Shown piece by piece: positions 22,819 through 35,305 of a stretch of DNA of 64,000 bases. The notes under the pieces were generated by a model. That model did not search any database. It was given only the letters and a program-made list of their open reading frames with translations, and had not been told where the DNA came from. Each line of letters begins with the position of its first letter. Position 1 is the stretch's first letter. A program made the translations under genes and the position numbers. The stretch is from Blepharisma japonicum (taxonomy: Eukaryota; Ciliophora; Heterotrichea; Heterotrichida; Blepharismidae): NCBI GenBank assembly GCA_949751835.1, contig CATKHK010000008.1:434001-498000 (forward strand), in the 5' to 3' direction.

Positions 22819-24351
22819 TTAAAGCATTTCTGGAGAAAATTCAGGCTCAACTTGCATTGGAAGATCTTCACTGCATTCAAAAAGTGCAATATAAAGCAAA
22901 TCATTAGTAAATCTGTCATTTGATTTCAAAAATAACGCTTTATTAAAACAATCCACAGCCTCTTGGATTTGGTTGCTGAAATAATAAGCCAGTCCTAATG
23001 CTGTATAGGTCGAAGCATTTTTTGAGTTTGACTGAATACATTTTTGGTATAATTCAATTGCTTTAGGGTAATTTCTCAATTTCTGAAAAGTATGAGCATA
23101 ATTAAACATCACAGTTTCAGCTGTAGATGTTATAACTCCTTCACATAACTTCAAAGCTTCTTGCAACACTTCATTAGCTCTCATATATTCACCTTTTTTA
23201 TAAAAAACAACTCCAATTTCGTTCCATACAATTGGATCAGCGGAATTAACCTGCTTAGCTAGTTCAAAGGACATTAAAGCAATTCTGAGGTTTTTGGTTC
23301 TGAGATATTCCATACCCATAAATAAGTTAGCTAAATAGCACCCAGGGAATAACCGAGAAACAGTTCTGTAAGCGCGCATTGCTTGGTCTGACTGATCTTG
23401 CGCTGCATATGTATGGCCATATGATATTCATGCAGGCAAATAGTCTCTATCAATTTTATAGGATTTTACAAAGAATTTTCTTGCATATTCATACTTTTTA
23501 ATCGCATAATAATAAACTCCAGCTGCATACCAAGCTGCTGGTGAGTCTGAATACTCTTTAACCAAATTATGTGACAAGTTGTATAATTCTCCTATTTCCC
23601 CTAAAGCTGCCATGCATCCACAATGCAGGGGAACTGCTCCTAGATGATAAGGATCTTCCCTGATGATTTTTGATGAAAGCTCAAAAGCTTGATTCACTTT
23701 ATGTGTAGAAAATAGCTGGTTTGCTAAAGCCAGCATCACATCAATGTTACTTTGCAATTGCAGATTTTGCAGCTCTGAGCCAGGGTTGGAAAAAATTTTT
23801 AACTTGGCTTGATAAAATTCTTTGAGCCATTTTTCGTTTTCTAGGTCCAGCTCATTGATAAGCTTGATTTCTTCTTCAGCTGTAAGAAGTTGCTTATCTA
23901 TTAAAGAAGAAAATGCTTCTATACACGTAGGGTCTGATTTTAATGCTAAAATATATTGTTCTGCTGCGAGCTGCTTGCTTTCTCGAGCTTCATGTGCTTT
24001 TCCCATATAAAGATGTTTTAAAAATTGCCAATTAATGTCCTTGTCTGGCTGCTGCACATTTTCGGATAAAATTCTTATGCAAGTTTGGTAGTCTTTTGAA
24101 GCGATTAATGCTTGAGCTGCTAAAACTTGAGTTTTAATACTATAATGAAGAAGATTATGTTTTTCAAGAATGTGGGTAACTCGCGGGTATTCTTTGTTTT
24201 GCAAATAGCAAGATGCGAGGAGATAGACGAAGTCAAGATCGCTTTTCCCACTTATTGTGACTAATTTATCTGCGTAAAATGCAGCAGATTCGTAGGCTTT
24301 CATTTCAAAATGAGAGTTAGCAAGCTTCCATAGCTGATCTTCCATTTTCAA
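22819..24351 (-). CDS. CDC16: anaphase-promoting complex subunit 6 (CDC16), TPR protein
   Basis: A 510-aa protein with one TGA-encoded Trp (AWISYGHTYAAQDQSDQAM) and no intron. It is built of tetratricopeptide repeats throughout. The stretch AWISYGHTYAAQ...DQAMRAYRTVSRLFPGCYLANLFMGMEYLRTKN closely follows the CDC16/APC6 pattern 'AWigfGHsfA...dqAmaAYrtA.rLf.GchlP.LyiGmEy'. CDC16 is a TPR-lobe subunit of the APC/C ubiquitin ligase that drives anaphase and mitotic exit. Length is somewhat short for the family (about 560-850), mainly through shorter N- and C-termini. The start at MKMEDQLWKLA matches the first TPR helix. Confidence 0.9.
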
Positions 24352-24711
24352 TAGAGCGGTATAAGATTGCTTTGAATTTTTTACAAAATGAGAAAATAAT
24401 TGGATAATTTAAGCCCTAAATTTTGTACTAATTATTTAATTAGTCTAAAAACATAAATCAATCTCAAAAATCTCTCATAAGAATGATATATATGCCAAAA
24501 TAAAATTATTTGTTGAGAAACTTATAATCTTAAATCAGTTCTTTGGTGCAGCAAATCCATTATTTTCGCAAAAATTCAAATATTTGAGATATATCTCTCG
24601 ATCATCAATATTTAATCTCAAACTCATTCGATTTCTTAATCTTTTCCTATTAAAATTACCTTATCTTCTTTCTTGCCCATAGTCCAATCCCACTCAAAAC
24701 CTATAAAAAAT
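24352..24711. promoter_or_regulatory. divergent intergenic region
   Basis: 360 nt between the 5' ends of CDC16 (minus) and the giant coiled-coil gene (plus), expected to hold both promoters. No motif recognised. Confidence 0.4.
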
Positions 24712-27700
24712 ATGATTTCAGTAGTGACTCAAGCCACCATCAACTTATGCCTGAATTCTGTTCTGTTTACGCTTATATCACTTTCCCTATTCCAGAATTT
24801 TTTTTCTTTCCTTGATTTCCGCATAGGCCTCAAAACAATCACTCACCTTCTTCAATATGAAGATGTCATAGGGAATGTCTATACCTCATTTTACAATTTT
24901 GAAAACTTTGCATGTGGGAAATCAGAAATGGAAGGAATCAGAACTGTTTGTGGGAACATCACCAACTTTGAAGTTGCCGGGATCATTTATTTGGTAGGCG
25001 CAGTTTTGCTGCTTTTTTCAATTGGGATCTGTATTTTGAATTTATTGATGATTTTGCTCATGAAAGGAAATTCGTTGACTAAGATAAGAATTCCTCACTT
25101 TTTAAACGCAGGAGTTTATATACTTATTGCGATTGCTTATTTTTTAATTAGCAACATCGATCATTTAGAGCCGCCGAACAATGAAAAAGTTGACATCCAA
25201 GCTGAATTTGGCTTAAAGCTCCTCTATATAAACTCTGGTATAGCAATTTTTACACTTTTGCATTACACTTTTATCAAAAAATTCACAAATCTCGACAATA
25301 GAATGCAACTTTGTTTTAACATTTTCAGCAATTTGCTAGGCAAACTGCCTGAAATAAATCCCAAAACGAAGCTGATTTCTTCAAGCCAAAGCGAGCCACT
25401 TGACATTCAGACAGTGATTCAAGATAAAGTTGGTTTAGAAAACACGTTAAAAGAAAAAGAAGTCGAAATCCAGACACTGTATAACAAGGTAAAATCAATA
25501 GAAAAACAAATGCAGACACCAGGAGACGAAGAAATTGTGATAGCTCCAGCTTCCTTAAAAGCAAAAAAAACACAAAAAGTGAAACTTAGAAGTGGTAAAG
25601 GACAGCAAAGAAGAGAAGAAATCGTAGAAAATCCGAAAGAAGAAGATTTGCAAGAACTTCTTCATGAATATACAGAACAAAAAGATAAATGGGAACAAGA
25701 GAAAAAGGAACTTTTAAGAAAGCTTGAAGAAAACCCAGATCGTGCTTACGCACAGTCGGCTGATCGAGTGAAAAATATTTTAGAAGAAATTAATAATAAG
25801 TTGGAAGGAAAAATCGATGACCCAGAAGAAAAGAAAAAGATCCAAGAAGCCATCAATCAAATAAAAAATAATTTAAGAAGAGGCGGATCTCCTGAAGAAA
25901 TGAGTTGGGAGCAAGAAAGAAACAGTTTAAATGATGTGATCAACACTCTTTCAGTTGAGCTTGAAAAAGCCAGAAGCCAAGGGGGAAACACAAAAGCTAT
26001 TGTCAACGAAAATAAAAGACTAGCACAAGAGAATTCTAAGCTCCAAGACGATAAAAAAAATATGCAGTCGTACATAAATGAGCTTGAAATAAGAATTGAT
26101 GAAATTCAATCTCAGCCTATATCTAAGCCTTTATTATCACAAGATCAAGAAATTTCAGCTCAAACAAGGAGTTTAATAAACTCTTATAAAGCTCAATCTG
26201 AATCCCAACAAGAAGAAATTGACCGTTTAACAAAAGCGCTAAAGCAATATAAGGACCAGCTATTACAGAATGAAGCAAGCTCAGAGGGATCTGAAAGAAA
26301 AATAAGGGATAAAGAATATCAAATCAGAAATATTAATGAAAGACTAGAAGAGCAAAAATCACTTTTAGATGAAAAAGATGAAAAATTAAATTCTGTTAAA
26401 AAAGAAAGAGATGAAATTAAAAGAAATTTAAGAGACAAAGAAGACGAGCTTGAACAAACAAAAGCTCATCTTGCAAACATACAGCGTGAACTTTCTCTTT
26501 TAAAGCAAGTTTCAACTGAGAATAAAAATGATTCTGAAATCGCATCTCTAACATCTGAAAACAAAGCCTTAGAAGAAAAAGTAAGCCAACTCTCGGCGGA
26601 TTTAAATAATCAAAACCAAGATTTTAAACTGAATATTCTAAAAATTAAAGAAGAATTAGCTAGCAAGGATCAGCTACTTGATGAAGAGGAAAGGAAAAAT
26701 CGTTTGAAAGAGAATAAAATAAAAGGTTTGAGTGAAAACTTGGAAGAAATGAAAAATTATTTAGAAGAAAAAGACAACATGATAGCCCAAGTAAAAAAAG
26801 AGAGAGATGAAGCTAAAAAAAGAATTAAAGAAAATGAAGAAGAAATTAATAATATGACTCTAGAAAATTCAAAATTAGCCAGAGAAAACATTTTATTCAA
26901 AAACTTGCCTGAAGGCAAAATAGAGCAGACAGAGGCTGAAGCTATTAAACTGGAAAAAGATTTTCTAGCTCAAAAATTAGCACAGGTAAGTCAAACCTTA
27001 AAAGAGCAAAGAGAGGCTGCATATCAAACTGAGCTAGAAAATGGAACTTTGGCAGCTCAGAACAGTCAACTAATGATGAAAATCAAAAACACCGAAGATT
27101 CTTATAATCAGTTGCAAAGAGATGCAGAAGGTTTGTCAAAACAGTTAGAAGATTACGATAAAATAAAGAAAAAGTTGTCTGAAAAAGAAAATTTAGTTGA
27201 AGAATTATCACTTGCTGTAGATCAGTACAAAAAACAAATTTCTGAATTAAAAGACAAAATCAGAGAACTCCAAGAAGCTGAGGAGGAAAAAAGCTATTTT
27301 CAGCAGCAAAATCAAAAGCTTAAAGAAAATCTTGAAACTACGAAATCTGCATTGCATGAAGCAGAGTCTAAAAATGCAGAGCTTTTCTATTCAGAAGAAG
27401 CTCGCCAAAAGCTGCAAAATCAAAACGAAAAATTAAATCAGCTTTTAGAAGCAACGAAATCTCAAATCTCCGAAAATCAAGTAGCAGCACACAAAAAAGA
27501 ATCCGAATGGCTTGCAGAAAAGGACAAGCTTTTAGAAAATATTAGCCAGCAGCGGAAAGAATCTGAGGAGGAAAAAAAATATTTACAGCAACAGATTCAA
27601 AAGCTTAAAGACAATCTTGAAGCCATAAAATCTGCATTACGTGAAGCAGAGTCCAAAAATGCAGAATCTTTCTACTCAGAAGAAGCTCGCCAAAAGCTAC

Positions 27701-30162
27701 AAACTCAAAATGAAAAATTAAACCAGCTTTTAGAAGCAGCAAAATCACAAATTTCCGAAAATCAAGTTATTGCTCACCAAAAAGAGTCCGAATGGCTTTC
27801 AGAAAAGGACAAGCTTTTAGAAAATATCAGCCAGCAGAGGAAAGAAACTGAAGACCTTCATCGAGCTATTAAATCAAAAGATTTTGAACTAGAAGAAATC
27901 TTTAAGACTTCCCAAGAAGAAAAAGAAATGCTGCATACCCAAGTAAACAAACTTGCTGACCTCCTTAAACTTGCAAAAGATAAGCTATTAGACTATGATA
28001 ACAGAGAGTTAGGATGGACCAAAGAAAAAGAAGAGCTTAAGCGAAGGATTGACACAAAAGAAAAGGAAAAGCAAGAGATTGAGCAGATGATAGCAAATAT
28101 GAAAGGCCAATCAGAAGATGAAAAGAAGTCAATTGAAGAAAAGCTGAAACTGCAGAATTTAGTATCGAAGCTGACCGAAGATTTAAACGCCACTAAAAGA
28201 GATTTAGAAGACTCAGTTGGAAAATCATATAAACAAGAAAGCGACTGGGAAAAAGAAAAAAATGATATACTGCACATTCAGAATCAATTGAAAAAAGAAG
28301 TGGAACAGCTTCAGCACAGAATGAAAAACCAAGAAGACTTTTTTGAAAATGAGCTTCAATCATCGCAACTTGCCATGGAAAAGCTTAATGATGAATGCAA
28401 AGACTTGAAAACTCAAGTAAAAATCCATCAAGATGAAACCTCTCGACTTAATCAAATGAAAGAAATTCTTGAAAAAGAAATTTTTGACAAAAACAAAGAA
28501 ATCCAAGAAATGTCGCAAGTATCTCTGCAAGGCCCATCTGAAGTAAAAGTAAAAGTCCTGGAAGATCAGGTGTCTGATATCCAAAAGGCTGCAGATTATA
28601 AGGTAAAAGTTCTTGAAGAGCAAGTATTAGATCTTCAAAGCAGCTTAAATCAGTCAGAAAATAGACTTCAATATGTAATTAAAGAAAAAGATGAGCTAAG
28701 GAATGAACTCAGCATAAAACAGTCAGAGCTTCAATCTATAAGTGAAGAATGCCAAAACATGCATGACCAGCTATATGAGATTGGGGAAAAACAAAGAACA
28801 CCAAAAAGCCCTGAACGCGATGAAAGATTCTTTAATCGTTCACGAGAAGGTAGCTTAGAAAGCAGCTCACATAGTGCTCAAGATCTAATGATTATTGAAG
28901 GCCTAGCCCCAAGTGTTACACAGAACAACCCTCTTCTAGAAAATGTTTCTAATCTGCGTAGGGAGCCTCCTATGACTTATTCAAACGTTTGGAAATTATT
29001 TGAAGCTTTGATGCAGGACAAATGCAAGCTTGATAGGCTTGAAATGGCGCTAGGGAGACAGCCACGCACAATGACAGAATACATGCTAGATTTCGTGTAT
29101 CTTCATTATGGACTAAAAGCACTGGCATTAAAACAGCTGAAAGCTTTAATAACATCTTTGGAGCAGCTTTATAAAATTGGCCACCCATATGGTGTTTTGT
29201 TCTGCAGATTTCTTGGACTTTTCCATCCCCGTCCACTTCCTTATCAAGTCTCAATTTATGCTTTGATTGTCCAAGAACAATTTTCTGTTTTAACCACGAA
29301 AATAAAAGAAAAGCCTGCGAACTTTACAGAACAATATGAAATTTTGCAATTCGGAGGTGTTGCTTCAATTGTTGATGTTATGGATCTCATCATGAAAATC
29401 TGCAGAAACAATAGAGAAGCTGGAGAAAGAATCATAATGCAGCTTCATAGAGATAGACCTGATAAACTAGAATTAACTATCCTCAAAGTATGTGGGACAA
29501 TGGCTCGCATGGGAAAAAGTTCTGACTATATTTTTGAAGTCTTAGACATTGATCAAGGAGGCTCAATTGACTACCAAACCTTTATCGACGGAATCAGATT
29601 TACACTAAACATTTGGATTACTCAAGAAGAAGGAGAGCTTTTATGTGCCTTTATAGACGAGCAGCAAACTGGCTTAATTTCTTATATAGATTGGTATCAA
29701 AAAATTAATTTTGTGGAATTCGCTGAGAAAATGTATAGTAAGGTTGCTATGATAACTAAAGCTGACTTCTTAAATGCCTTAGTTGATGAATACGAATATG
29801 AAGTTGTCCAAGATTATTACCAGTTACGACAGATGATAAGGTTCCCTTCACTTGATATTAATTCTGTATTAAGCTTACTAATGCAGATTGACCCTAGTCT
29901 TGATGAAGAAGAAGCCATGAAACTTTATAATGAAGCGAGGGAGCATGAAAGAGACGTTAGGGGATATGTTAGTCCTGAAGCCTTCTGCATTATTGTGCTG
30001 AAAAATAGAGTTGGAGGGTATGGAATCGGGATGTTTGATGTGTATGCACTAGATCAAGGGTTACCGAAAATCAGCTCTGAAGGAGTGAAAAATGAATTAG
30101 TGGTAGAAAGAGACTTTAAAGGAAAACTGGAAGTAGATATAAGAAAAAGACCGAGAAATTAA
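24712..30162 (+). CDS. giant membrane-anchored coiled-coil protein with C-terminal EF-hand
   Basis: An intronless 1816-aa protein. The first 215 residues hold four membrane helices (around LNSVLFTLISLSLFQNF, IIYLVGAVLLLFSIGICIL, NAGVYILIAIAYFLIS, INSGIAIFTLLHYTF). Residues about 240-1360 are one very long coiled coil rich in Glu, Lys, Gln and Leu. A Ser-rich linker and a folded C-terminal domain follow, with one recognisable EF-hand loop DIDQGGSIDYQT near residue 1613 (position 12 is Thr, so Ca2+ binding may be weak) and a second degenerate one. Residues 857-951 and 952-1046 are a nearly exact duplication. The design suggests a membrane tether or cortical/ciliary scaffold under Ca2+ control (inference). 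No named orthologue recognised. Start at the first ATG, just before the first membrane helix. Confidence 0.85.
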   Translation: MISVVTQATINLCLNSVLFTLISLSLFQNFFSFLDFRIGLKTITHLLQYEDVIGNVYTSFYNFENFACGKSEMEGIRTVCGNITNFEVAGIIYLVGAVLLLFSIGICILNLLMILLMKGNSLTKIRIPHFLNAGVYILIAIAYFLISNIDHLEPPNNEKVDIQAEFGLKLLYINSGIAIFTLLHYTFIKKFTNLDNRMQLCFNIFSNLLGKLPEINPKTKLISSSQSEPLDIQTVIQDKVGLENTLKEKEVEIQTLYNKVKSIEKQMQTPGDEEIVIAPASLKAKKTQKVKLRSGKGQQRREEIVENPKEEDLQELLHEYTEQKDKWEQEKKELLRKLEENPDRAYAQSADRVKNILEEINNKLEGKIDDPEEKKKIQEAINQIKNNLRRGGSPEEMSWEQERNSLNDVINTLSVELEKARSQGGNTKAIVNENKRLAQENSKLQDDKKNMQSYINELEIRIDEIQSQPISKPLLSQDQEISAQTRSLINSYKAQSESQQEEIDRLTKALKQYKDQLLQNEASSEGSERKIRDKEYQIRNINERLEEQKSLLDEKDEKLNSVKKERDEIKRNLRDKEDELEQTKAHLANIQRELSLLKQVSTENKNDSEIASLTSENKALEEKVSQLSADLNNQNQDFKLNILKIKEELASKDQLLDEEERKNRLKENKIKGLSENLEEMKNYLEEKDNMIAQVKKERDEAKKRIKENEEEINNMTLENSKLARENILFKNLPEGKIEQTEAEAIKLEKDFLAQKLAQVSQTLKEQREAAYQTELENGTLAAQNSQLMMKIKNTEDSYNQLQRDAEGLSKQLEDYDKIKKKLSEKENLVEELSLAVDQYKKQISELKDKIRELQEAEEEKSYFQQQNQKLKENLETTKSALHEAESKNAELFYSEEARQKLQNQNEKLNQLLEATKSQISENQVAAHKKESEWLAEKDKLLENISQQRKESEEEKKYLQQQIQKLKDNLEAIKSALREAESKNAESFYSEEARQKLQTQNEKLNQLLEAAKSQISENQVIAHQKESEWLSEKDKLLENISQQRKETEDLHRAIKSKDFELEEIFKTSQEEKEMLHTQVNKLADLLKLAKDKLLDYDNRELGWTKEKEELKRRIDTKEKEKQEIEQMIANMKGQSEDEKKSIEEKLKLQNLVSKLTEDLNATKRDLEDSVGKSYKQESDWEKEKNDILHIQNQLKKEVEQLQHRMKNQEDFFENELQSSQLAMEKLNDECKDLKTQVKIHQDETSRLNQMKEILEKEIFDKNKEIQEMSQVSLQGPSEVKVKVLEDQVSDIQKAADYKVKVLEEQVLDLQSSLNQSENRLQYVIKEKDELRNELSIKQSELQSISEECQNMHDQLYEIGEKQRTPKSPERDERFFNRSREGSLESSSHSAQDLMIIEGLAPSVTQNNPLLENVSNLRREPPMTYSNVWKLFEALMQDKCKLDRLEMALGRQPRTMTEYMLDFVYLHYGLKALALKQLKALITSLEQLYKIGHPYGVLFCRFLGLFHPRPLPYQVSIYALIVQEQFSVLTTKIKEKPANFTEQYEILQFGGVASIVDVMDLIMKICRNNREAGERIIMQLHRDRPDKLELTILKVCGTMARMGKSSDYIFEVLDIDQGGSIDYQTFIDGIRFTLNIWITQEEGELLCAFIDEQQTGLISYIDWYQKINFVEFAEKMYSKVAMITKADFLNALVDEYEYEVVQDYYQLRQMIRFPSLDINSVLSLLMQIDPSLDEEEAMKLYNEAREHERDVRGYVSPEAFCIIVLKNRVGGYGIGMFDVYALDQGLPKISSEGVKNELVVERDFKGKLEVDIRKRPRN
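27280..27849 (+). repeat. two-copy 285-bp in-frame tandem duplication
   Basis: Positions 27280-27564 and 27565-27849 are near-identical 95-codon units inside the coiled coil. Both contain SEEARQKLQ, EKLNQLLEA and EKDKLLENISQQRKE. Similarity at nucleotide level means the duplication is recent or maintained by conversion. Confidence 0.92.
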
Positions 30163-30279
30163 TTTAAATAATCTATTGTGAATCAAAAGGATAAGAATAT
30201 TGCTCCTTATTTAAATAATAAGCTTACAATAATGTATCAATACGTGAGACAGCATAATTATCTAAAATTTCTATTAGTG

Positions 30280-31536
<1,257 letters not shown>

Positions 31537-33996
31537 ATGACAGAGCGCGGAGGAGTTGTATCTAAAAAAGAGCTAAGTCCAGGAATCATCTTGCACAAAG
31601 AAGTAATCCCGGGCAACGCAGAAGGTGTAGAATGCATTTATGAGTTTCGAGTTGAGCTTCAGCGATTAAATACCTTGGAATTTACAGTTGATTTCACAGG
31701 CTCCAAAAATGTTTTACTAGATGGAGGGTCTGGCTTAGTCCGTTCAACCATTGTTCAAGCTTTTGAAACAACCACAGTCGCAGTCCTGAAAATGGCTAGG
31801 CAATGGACGTTAAAATCAAAATTTCGATTCTTAATTCGAGCAGCTCCACGTGCTCTACAAGAACAATATTTAAAGCGAGAAATCATAGACCTCAATGCAA
31901 AAATAGAAAAATCCAAACAAATTCTGTCTAAAATCTCAGTAAATTTGTCATCAATACAAGAAATTGAGCAACTTCTAACTCAAAAAGGGACGAATTTTCT
32001 TGATATTGAATTCCCACCTTTAGATGCTTCAATTTATAGAGAAGTTGACAAAGAGCCATTTGATCAGCTAGTGCATTGAAGAAGGCCAAATGAATTTTTT
32101 ATAGTAGATTATGGAGAAGGGTTAAAAGATCCTAGGATCTTTTCTGAAGAAATTGAGCCTTATGATGTTCATCAAGGACAGCTGGGAGACTCCTGGTTTA
32201 TGAGTGCCCTTGCTTCATTAGCAGAAAGGCCTGCTTTAATTGAAAGACTTTTCATTACCAAGCAGGTGAATAGCGTAGGGGTTTATAGAATCAAATTATG
32301 CAAAAATGGAGAATGGGTCACTGTTACAATCGATGACTATTTCCCTTGCTTTCCGATGGGACAACCAATATTTTCAAGAGCTACTGGAAATGAGCTATGG
32401 GTGCTTATCCTGGAAAAAGCTTATGCAAAATTGCATGGGCACTATTATTTGTTGAAAGGAGGATTTGCGAATGAAGGGCTTATTGATTTAACTGGATGCC
32501 CAACAACCCAGTTTCATTTTAATGATGAAGATATACAAAAACTTATAGAAAGTGGCCAGTTTTGGCTTATGATGAAGGATTTTGATGAAGAAGGGTATAT
32601 TTTGTCAGCAAGCACTCAAGGCGAAGAAAGGTGAAATGAAGTCAATTTCCTTGGGGCTTTAGAAGCTGGATTATTACCTGGTCACGCTTATACAATTTTG
32701 TCTATAAAAGAAGCTCAAGGAAATTTGTTATTAAATTTCCGTAATCCATGAGGAAAAATTGACTGAAATGGCGACTGAAGTGACGGGTCAAGTGAATGGA
32801 CTGCAGCCATGAAAAGAGAACTAAACCCTGTCTTCGATGAAGACAATGGGAATTTTTGGATGAATTTTGATGATTTTATTCAGCATTTTTCAACCCTTAA
32901 TGTTTGCAGAGTCAAAAACTGGGATGAGGTCAGAATTAAAGGGAAATTCATAAGAGTCCAAGATGTAGAAGACTCAAACATGGAAGTTGTCGTATCTAAG
33001 TGGTATTATAGCGTAGATTTGCCTGAAAGGGTTAGGATTTTTATAGGAATTCATCAAGAAGATGAAAGGATTTTTGGGGTTGCATCTAGAAGACAATATT
33101 TAGACATCGGGATAGTAGTGCTTAAAAGAATGCCTGATGGAACAGTAAACTTGATAGAGGCCAAAGATTTTAGCATTGACCGACAGTGTGAGATGGAGAT
33201 TTTACTAGATCCTGGGTCATATATAATTTTGCCAAGAACTTCAGGATGCTTACTCAGAAGGCCAACTGATGCAGCTCCTGAAAGATTAACTCTACTAAAC
33301 AGTAAAGGAGAGCTTACAGACTTAGCAGAATCCACAATCAATGATATTTTTAGGAAATTTGACATGCTTTTAAATAGAGAGTTATCTTATACAGAATTCA
33401 AAGGGTTTTATGAATGCATAAATAGGACTATAAGTGAAGTTGAGTATCGCCAAAAGGTCCTTAAAAAATATTCCTCTACTGAAAATGGTCTAAGCTTAAA
33501 AGGATTTAAAGACTTTTTTATTGAGAATATAAAAGCTCAAGGAGAAGAAGTAATTTGGGGATGGCTAGAGAGCTTAGGATATGATCGAGAACTATACTCA
33601 GTCAGATCAAGGTGCTTTATTCTGACTTTCCATAGCGTCACTGAAATTTCAGTAACAGTCAGAGATGCCATCCAAACTGATCTAGATAACCGCACCAATG
33701 TTCTTTTAATAGAAAAACAAGGAACTGAGCTGGACAGCAAAACTGGAGTCAGATGTTTTTATTATTTATCCAAAAATGTTCATTGCTACTCATATGGTGT
33801 TTATAATGAGCAGTCTCAAGCTATAGAAGTTACTTTGGATTGTGGAGGTTCGGATAGCATGATTTTTAGCACAAAAGGATCGTATGTTAAAAAACGTATT
33901 GAGCCGGGTCAGCTTGAATTCATGCTCCACGCTATGGCAATTCCTAGTGCTGATACCTTTGTGAGATCAGCCAGATGTACCTGGCATGCAGTTTAA
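31537..33996 (+). CDS. calpain-like protein with Ser in place of the catalytic Cys
   Basis: An 819-aa protein, TGA read as Trp at several places including the NPWG motif. Residues 1-180 are an unrecognised N-terminal domain ending in a helix. The calpain protease core follows: [17 protein letters not shown], where calpains have QGxLGDCWFL, so Ser219 replaces the catalytic Cys. The other triad residues are present: His383 in LPGHAYTI and Asn403 in NFRNPWG. Two beta-sandwich (CBSW/C2L-like) domains follow, separated by an EF-like helical segment ([23 protein letters not shown]). With Cys lost, thiol protease activity is unlikely, as in other inactive calpain-like proteins of protists. A regulatory or scaffold role is inferred. 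It ends only 16 nt before BUD13. Confidence 0.88.
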
Positions 33997-34012
33997 TTTT
34001 AATTCCTTAATA

Positions 34013-34834
34013 ATGTCTAAAGATTATCATAAACTTTATGGATCCAGTGAAAACAGTGGTAGAAGCTTGAATTCTTTTAAGAAAAAACTGCTAAATGAAG
34101 AATCAGAAGTCACTGCGATTTATCAGTGCGAAAATGAAGGAAAACCAGACAAATGGATCGGGTATGAATCAGACGAAGAATCAGAGCCAAGGCAAAGATT
34201 GGACTCGGACAGTGACGAAGAAGAAAATGAAAGAAATGAAGAAAAATTAGTCCAAGGTGCTATTTTTGATGAAAATTCTGAAAAGGTTCAAGTCAGAGAA
34301 AGAATTGGAAAAGCTGATGTGAAATGGCTTGGGGCGAAACCAGATAGGACTGAAAAAGTAATCACTAATAAAGAAGAATTGCAAGCTGGAAGTATAATAC
34401 ACAGGGATAAACAAGGCAGAATTCTAGAAGGTGGAATAGATAAAGAAAAGGAGCTTAAGAAATTAAATCAAGATAGACTAAATCAATGGAAAGGCGGGGC
34501 TGAACAAAGGAAGGAAAAAGAAGAAATAATAAGGAATATTGAGGCAGAAAAGAATAAAACATTTGCAAGGTATGAAATTGAAGAAGACGCTGATGAAGAG
34601 TTCAAAGCGAAAAAGAGATTTGGCGATCCAGCTTTGGCATTTCAAGAAAATAGATTAAAAAAGATGAAAACTGAATGCCCATATAGCTGGGAAAATAGGT
34701 TTAATATAAAGCCTGGAAGTAAATGGGATGGAAGAGACAGAAGTAATGGGTTTGAAAGAAAGTGGATGGCAAAACAAGGAAGAAAAGAGTGGGAAAAAAG
34801 CTTTGTCTACAAACAGTTTGCAAGTGAACTTTAA
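34013..34834 (+). CDS. BUD13: pre-mRNA-splicing factor BUD13 (RES complex)
   Basis: A 273-aa, highly charged protein. The N-terminal half is acidic and low-complexity. The centre has VYRDKxGR-like sequence ([15 protein letters not shown]) followed by a Lys/Glu-rich helix with [13 protein letters not shown]. The C-terminus has the BUD13 signature: [25 protein letters not shown]. In yeast and man BUD13 forms the RES complex with SNU17/RBMX2 and PML1/SNIP1 and helps activate the spliceosome. This is of interest in a genome whose introns are 15 nt. Only 16 nt separate its ATG from the calpain stop, so its promoter must overlap the calpain gene. Confidence 0.93.
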   Translation: MSKDYHKLYGSSENSGRSLNSFKKKLLNEESEVTAIYQCENEGKPDKWIGYESDEESEPRQRLDSDSDEEENERNEEKLVQGAIFDENSEKVQVRERIGKADVKWLGAKPDRTEKVITNKEELQAGSIIHRDKQGRILEGGIDKEKELKKLNQDRLNQWKGGAEQRKEKEEIIRNIEAEKNKTFARYEIEEDADEEFKAKKRFGDPALAFQENRLKKMKTECPYSWENRFNIKPGSKWDGRDRSNGFERKWMAKQGRKEWEKSFVYKQFASEL

Positions 34835-34996
34835 ACAAAATAAATAATTTGTAGATTAAAAAAATTATCAACCCAAATCTATCCAGTTCAATATATAGCC
34901 AATATAGAACATTTCTAGCATAGTTTGAGTTATTATTGTTTAAATATTGAAAAAGATGCATTGCGGTTTCATTTTAATTTTTAATAATAAAAATAT

Positions 34997-35305
34997 ATGG
35001 GTGCGTGTTACGGAACTCAATCCAAACATATGAAGAATTCAAAGGTTTGCCATCACAAAAGTGATAGCGAGTATGAAGATGCATATGAAAAGCTCAAGCA
35101 GCAGACTAAAAGGCAAAAACTTTTAGTTCAAAAAGCAATTGAAGCTCCTATGCTTAATCTTAGTGAAAATTCACTATATAAGAGAAGGACAATCCTACTA
35201 CAAAATGAAATTCATCCTTCAACAAGTGGTTTTGACCATTTTACATCAAGTACATTTTCTTCAAGCTCAAGTGTGATAACAATTGAAAGTAAACACATAC
35301 AATAA
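34997..35305 (+). CDS. MGxC small lipidated-type protein, family member 1
   Basis: A 102-aa protein starting MGACYGTQ: Gly2 with nearby Cys is the classic dual myristoylation/palmitoylation signal. After a charged helical stretch comes the family motif VQKAIEAPMLNLSENSLYKRR (consensus KAxxAPxLxLxxxPLYxKR), then a Ser/Thr-rich tail. No known domain. The same start and motif occur in five more genes on the same strand up to 46.7 kb. Probably a membrane-anchored adaptor (inference). Confidence 0.75.
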   Translation: MGACYGTQSKHMKNSKVCHHKSDSEYEDAYEKLKQQTKRQKLLVQKAIEAPMLNLSENSLYKRRTILLQNEIHPSTSGFDHFTSSTFSSSSSVITIESKHIQ

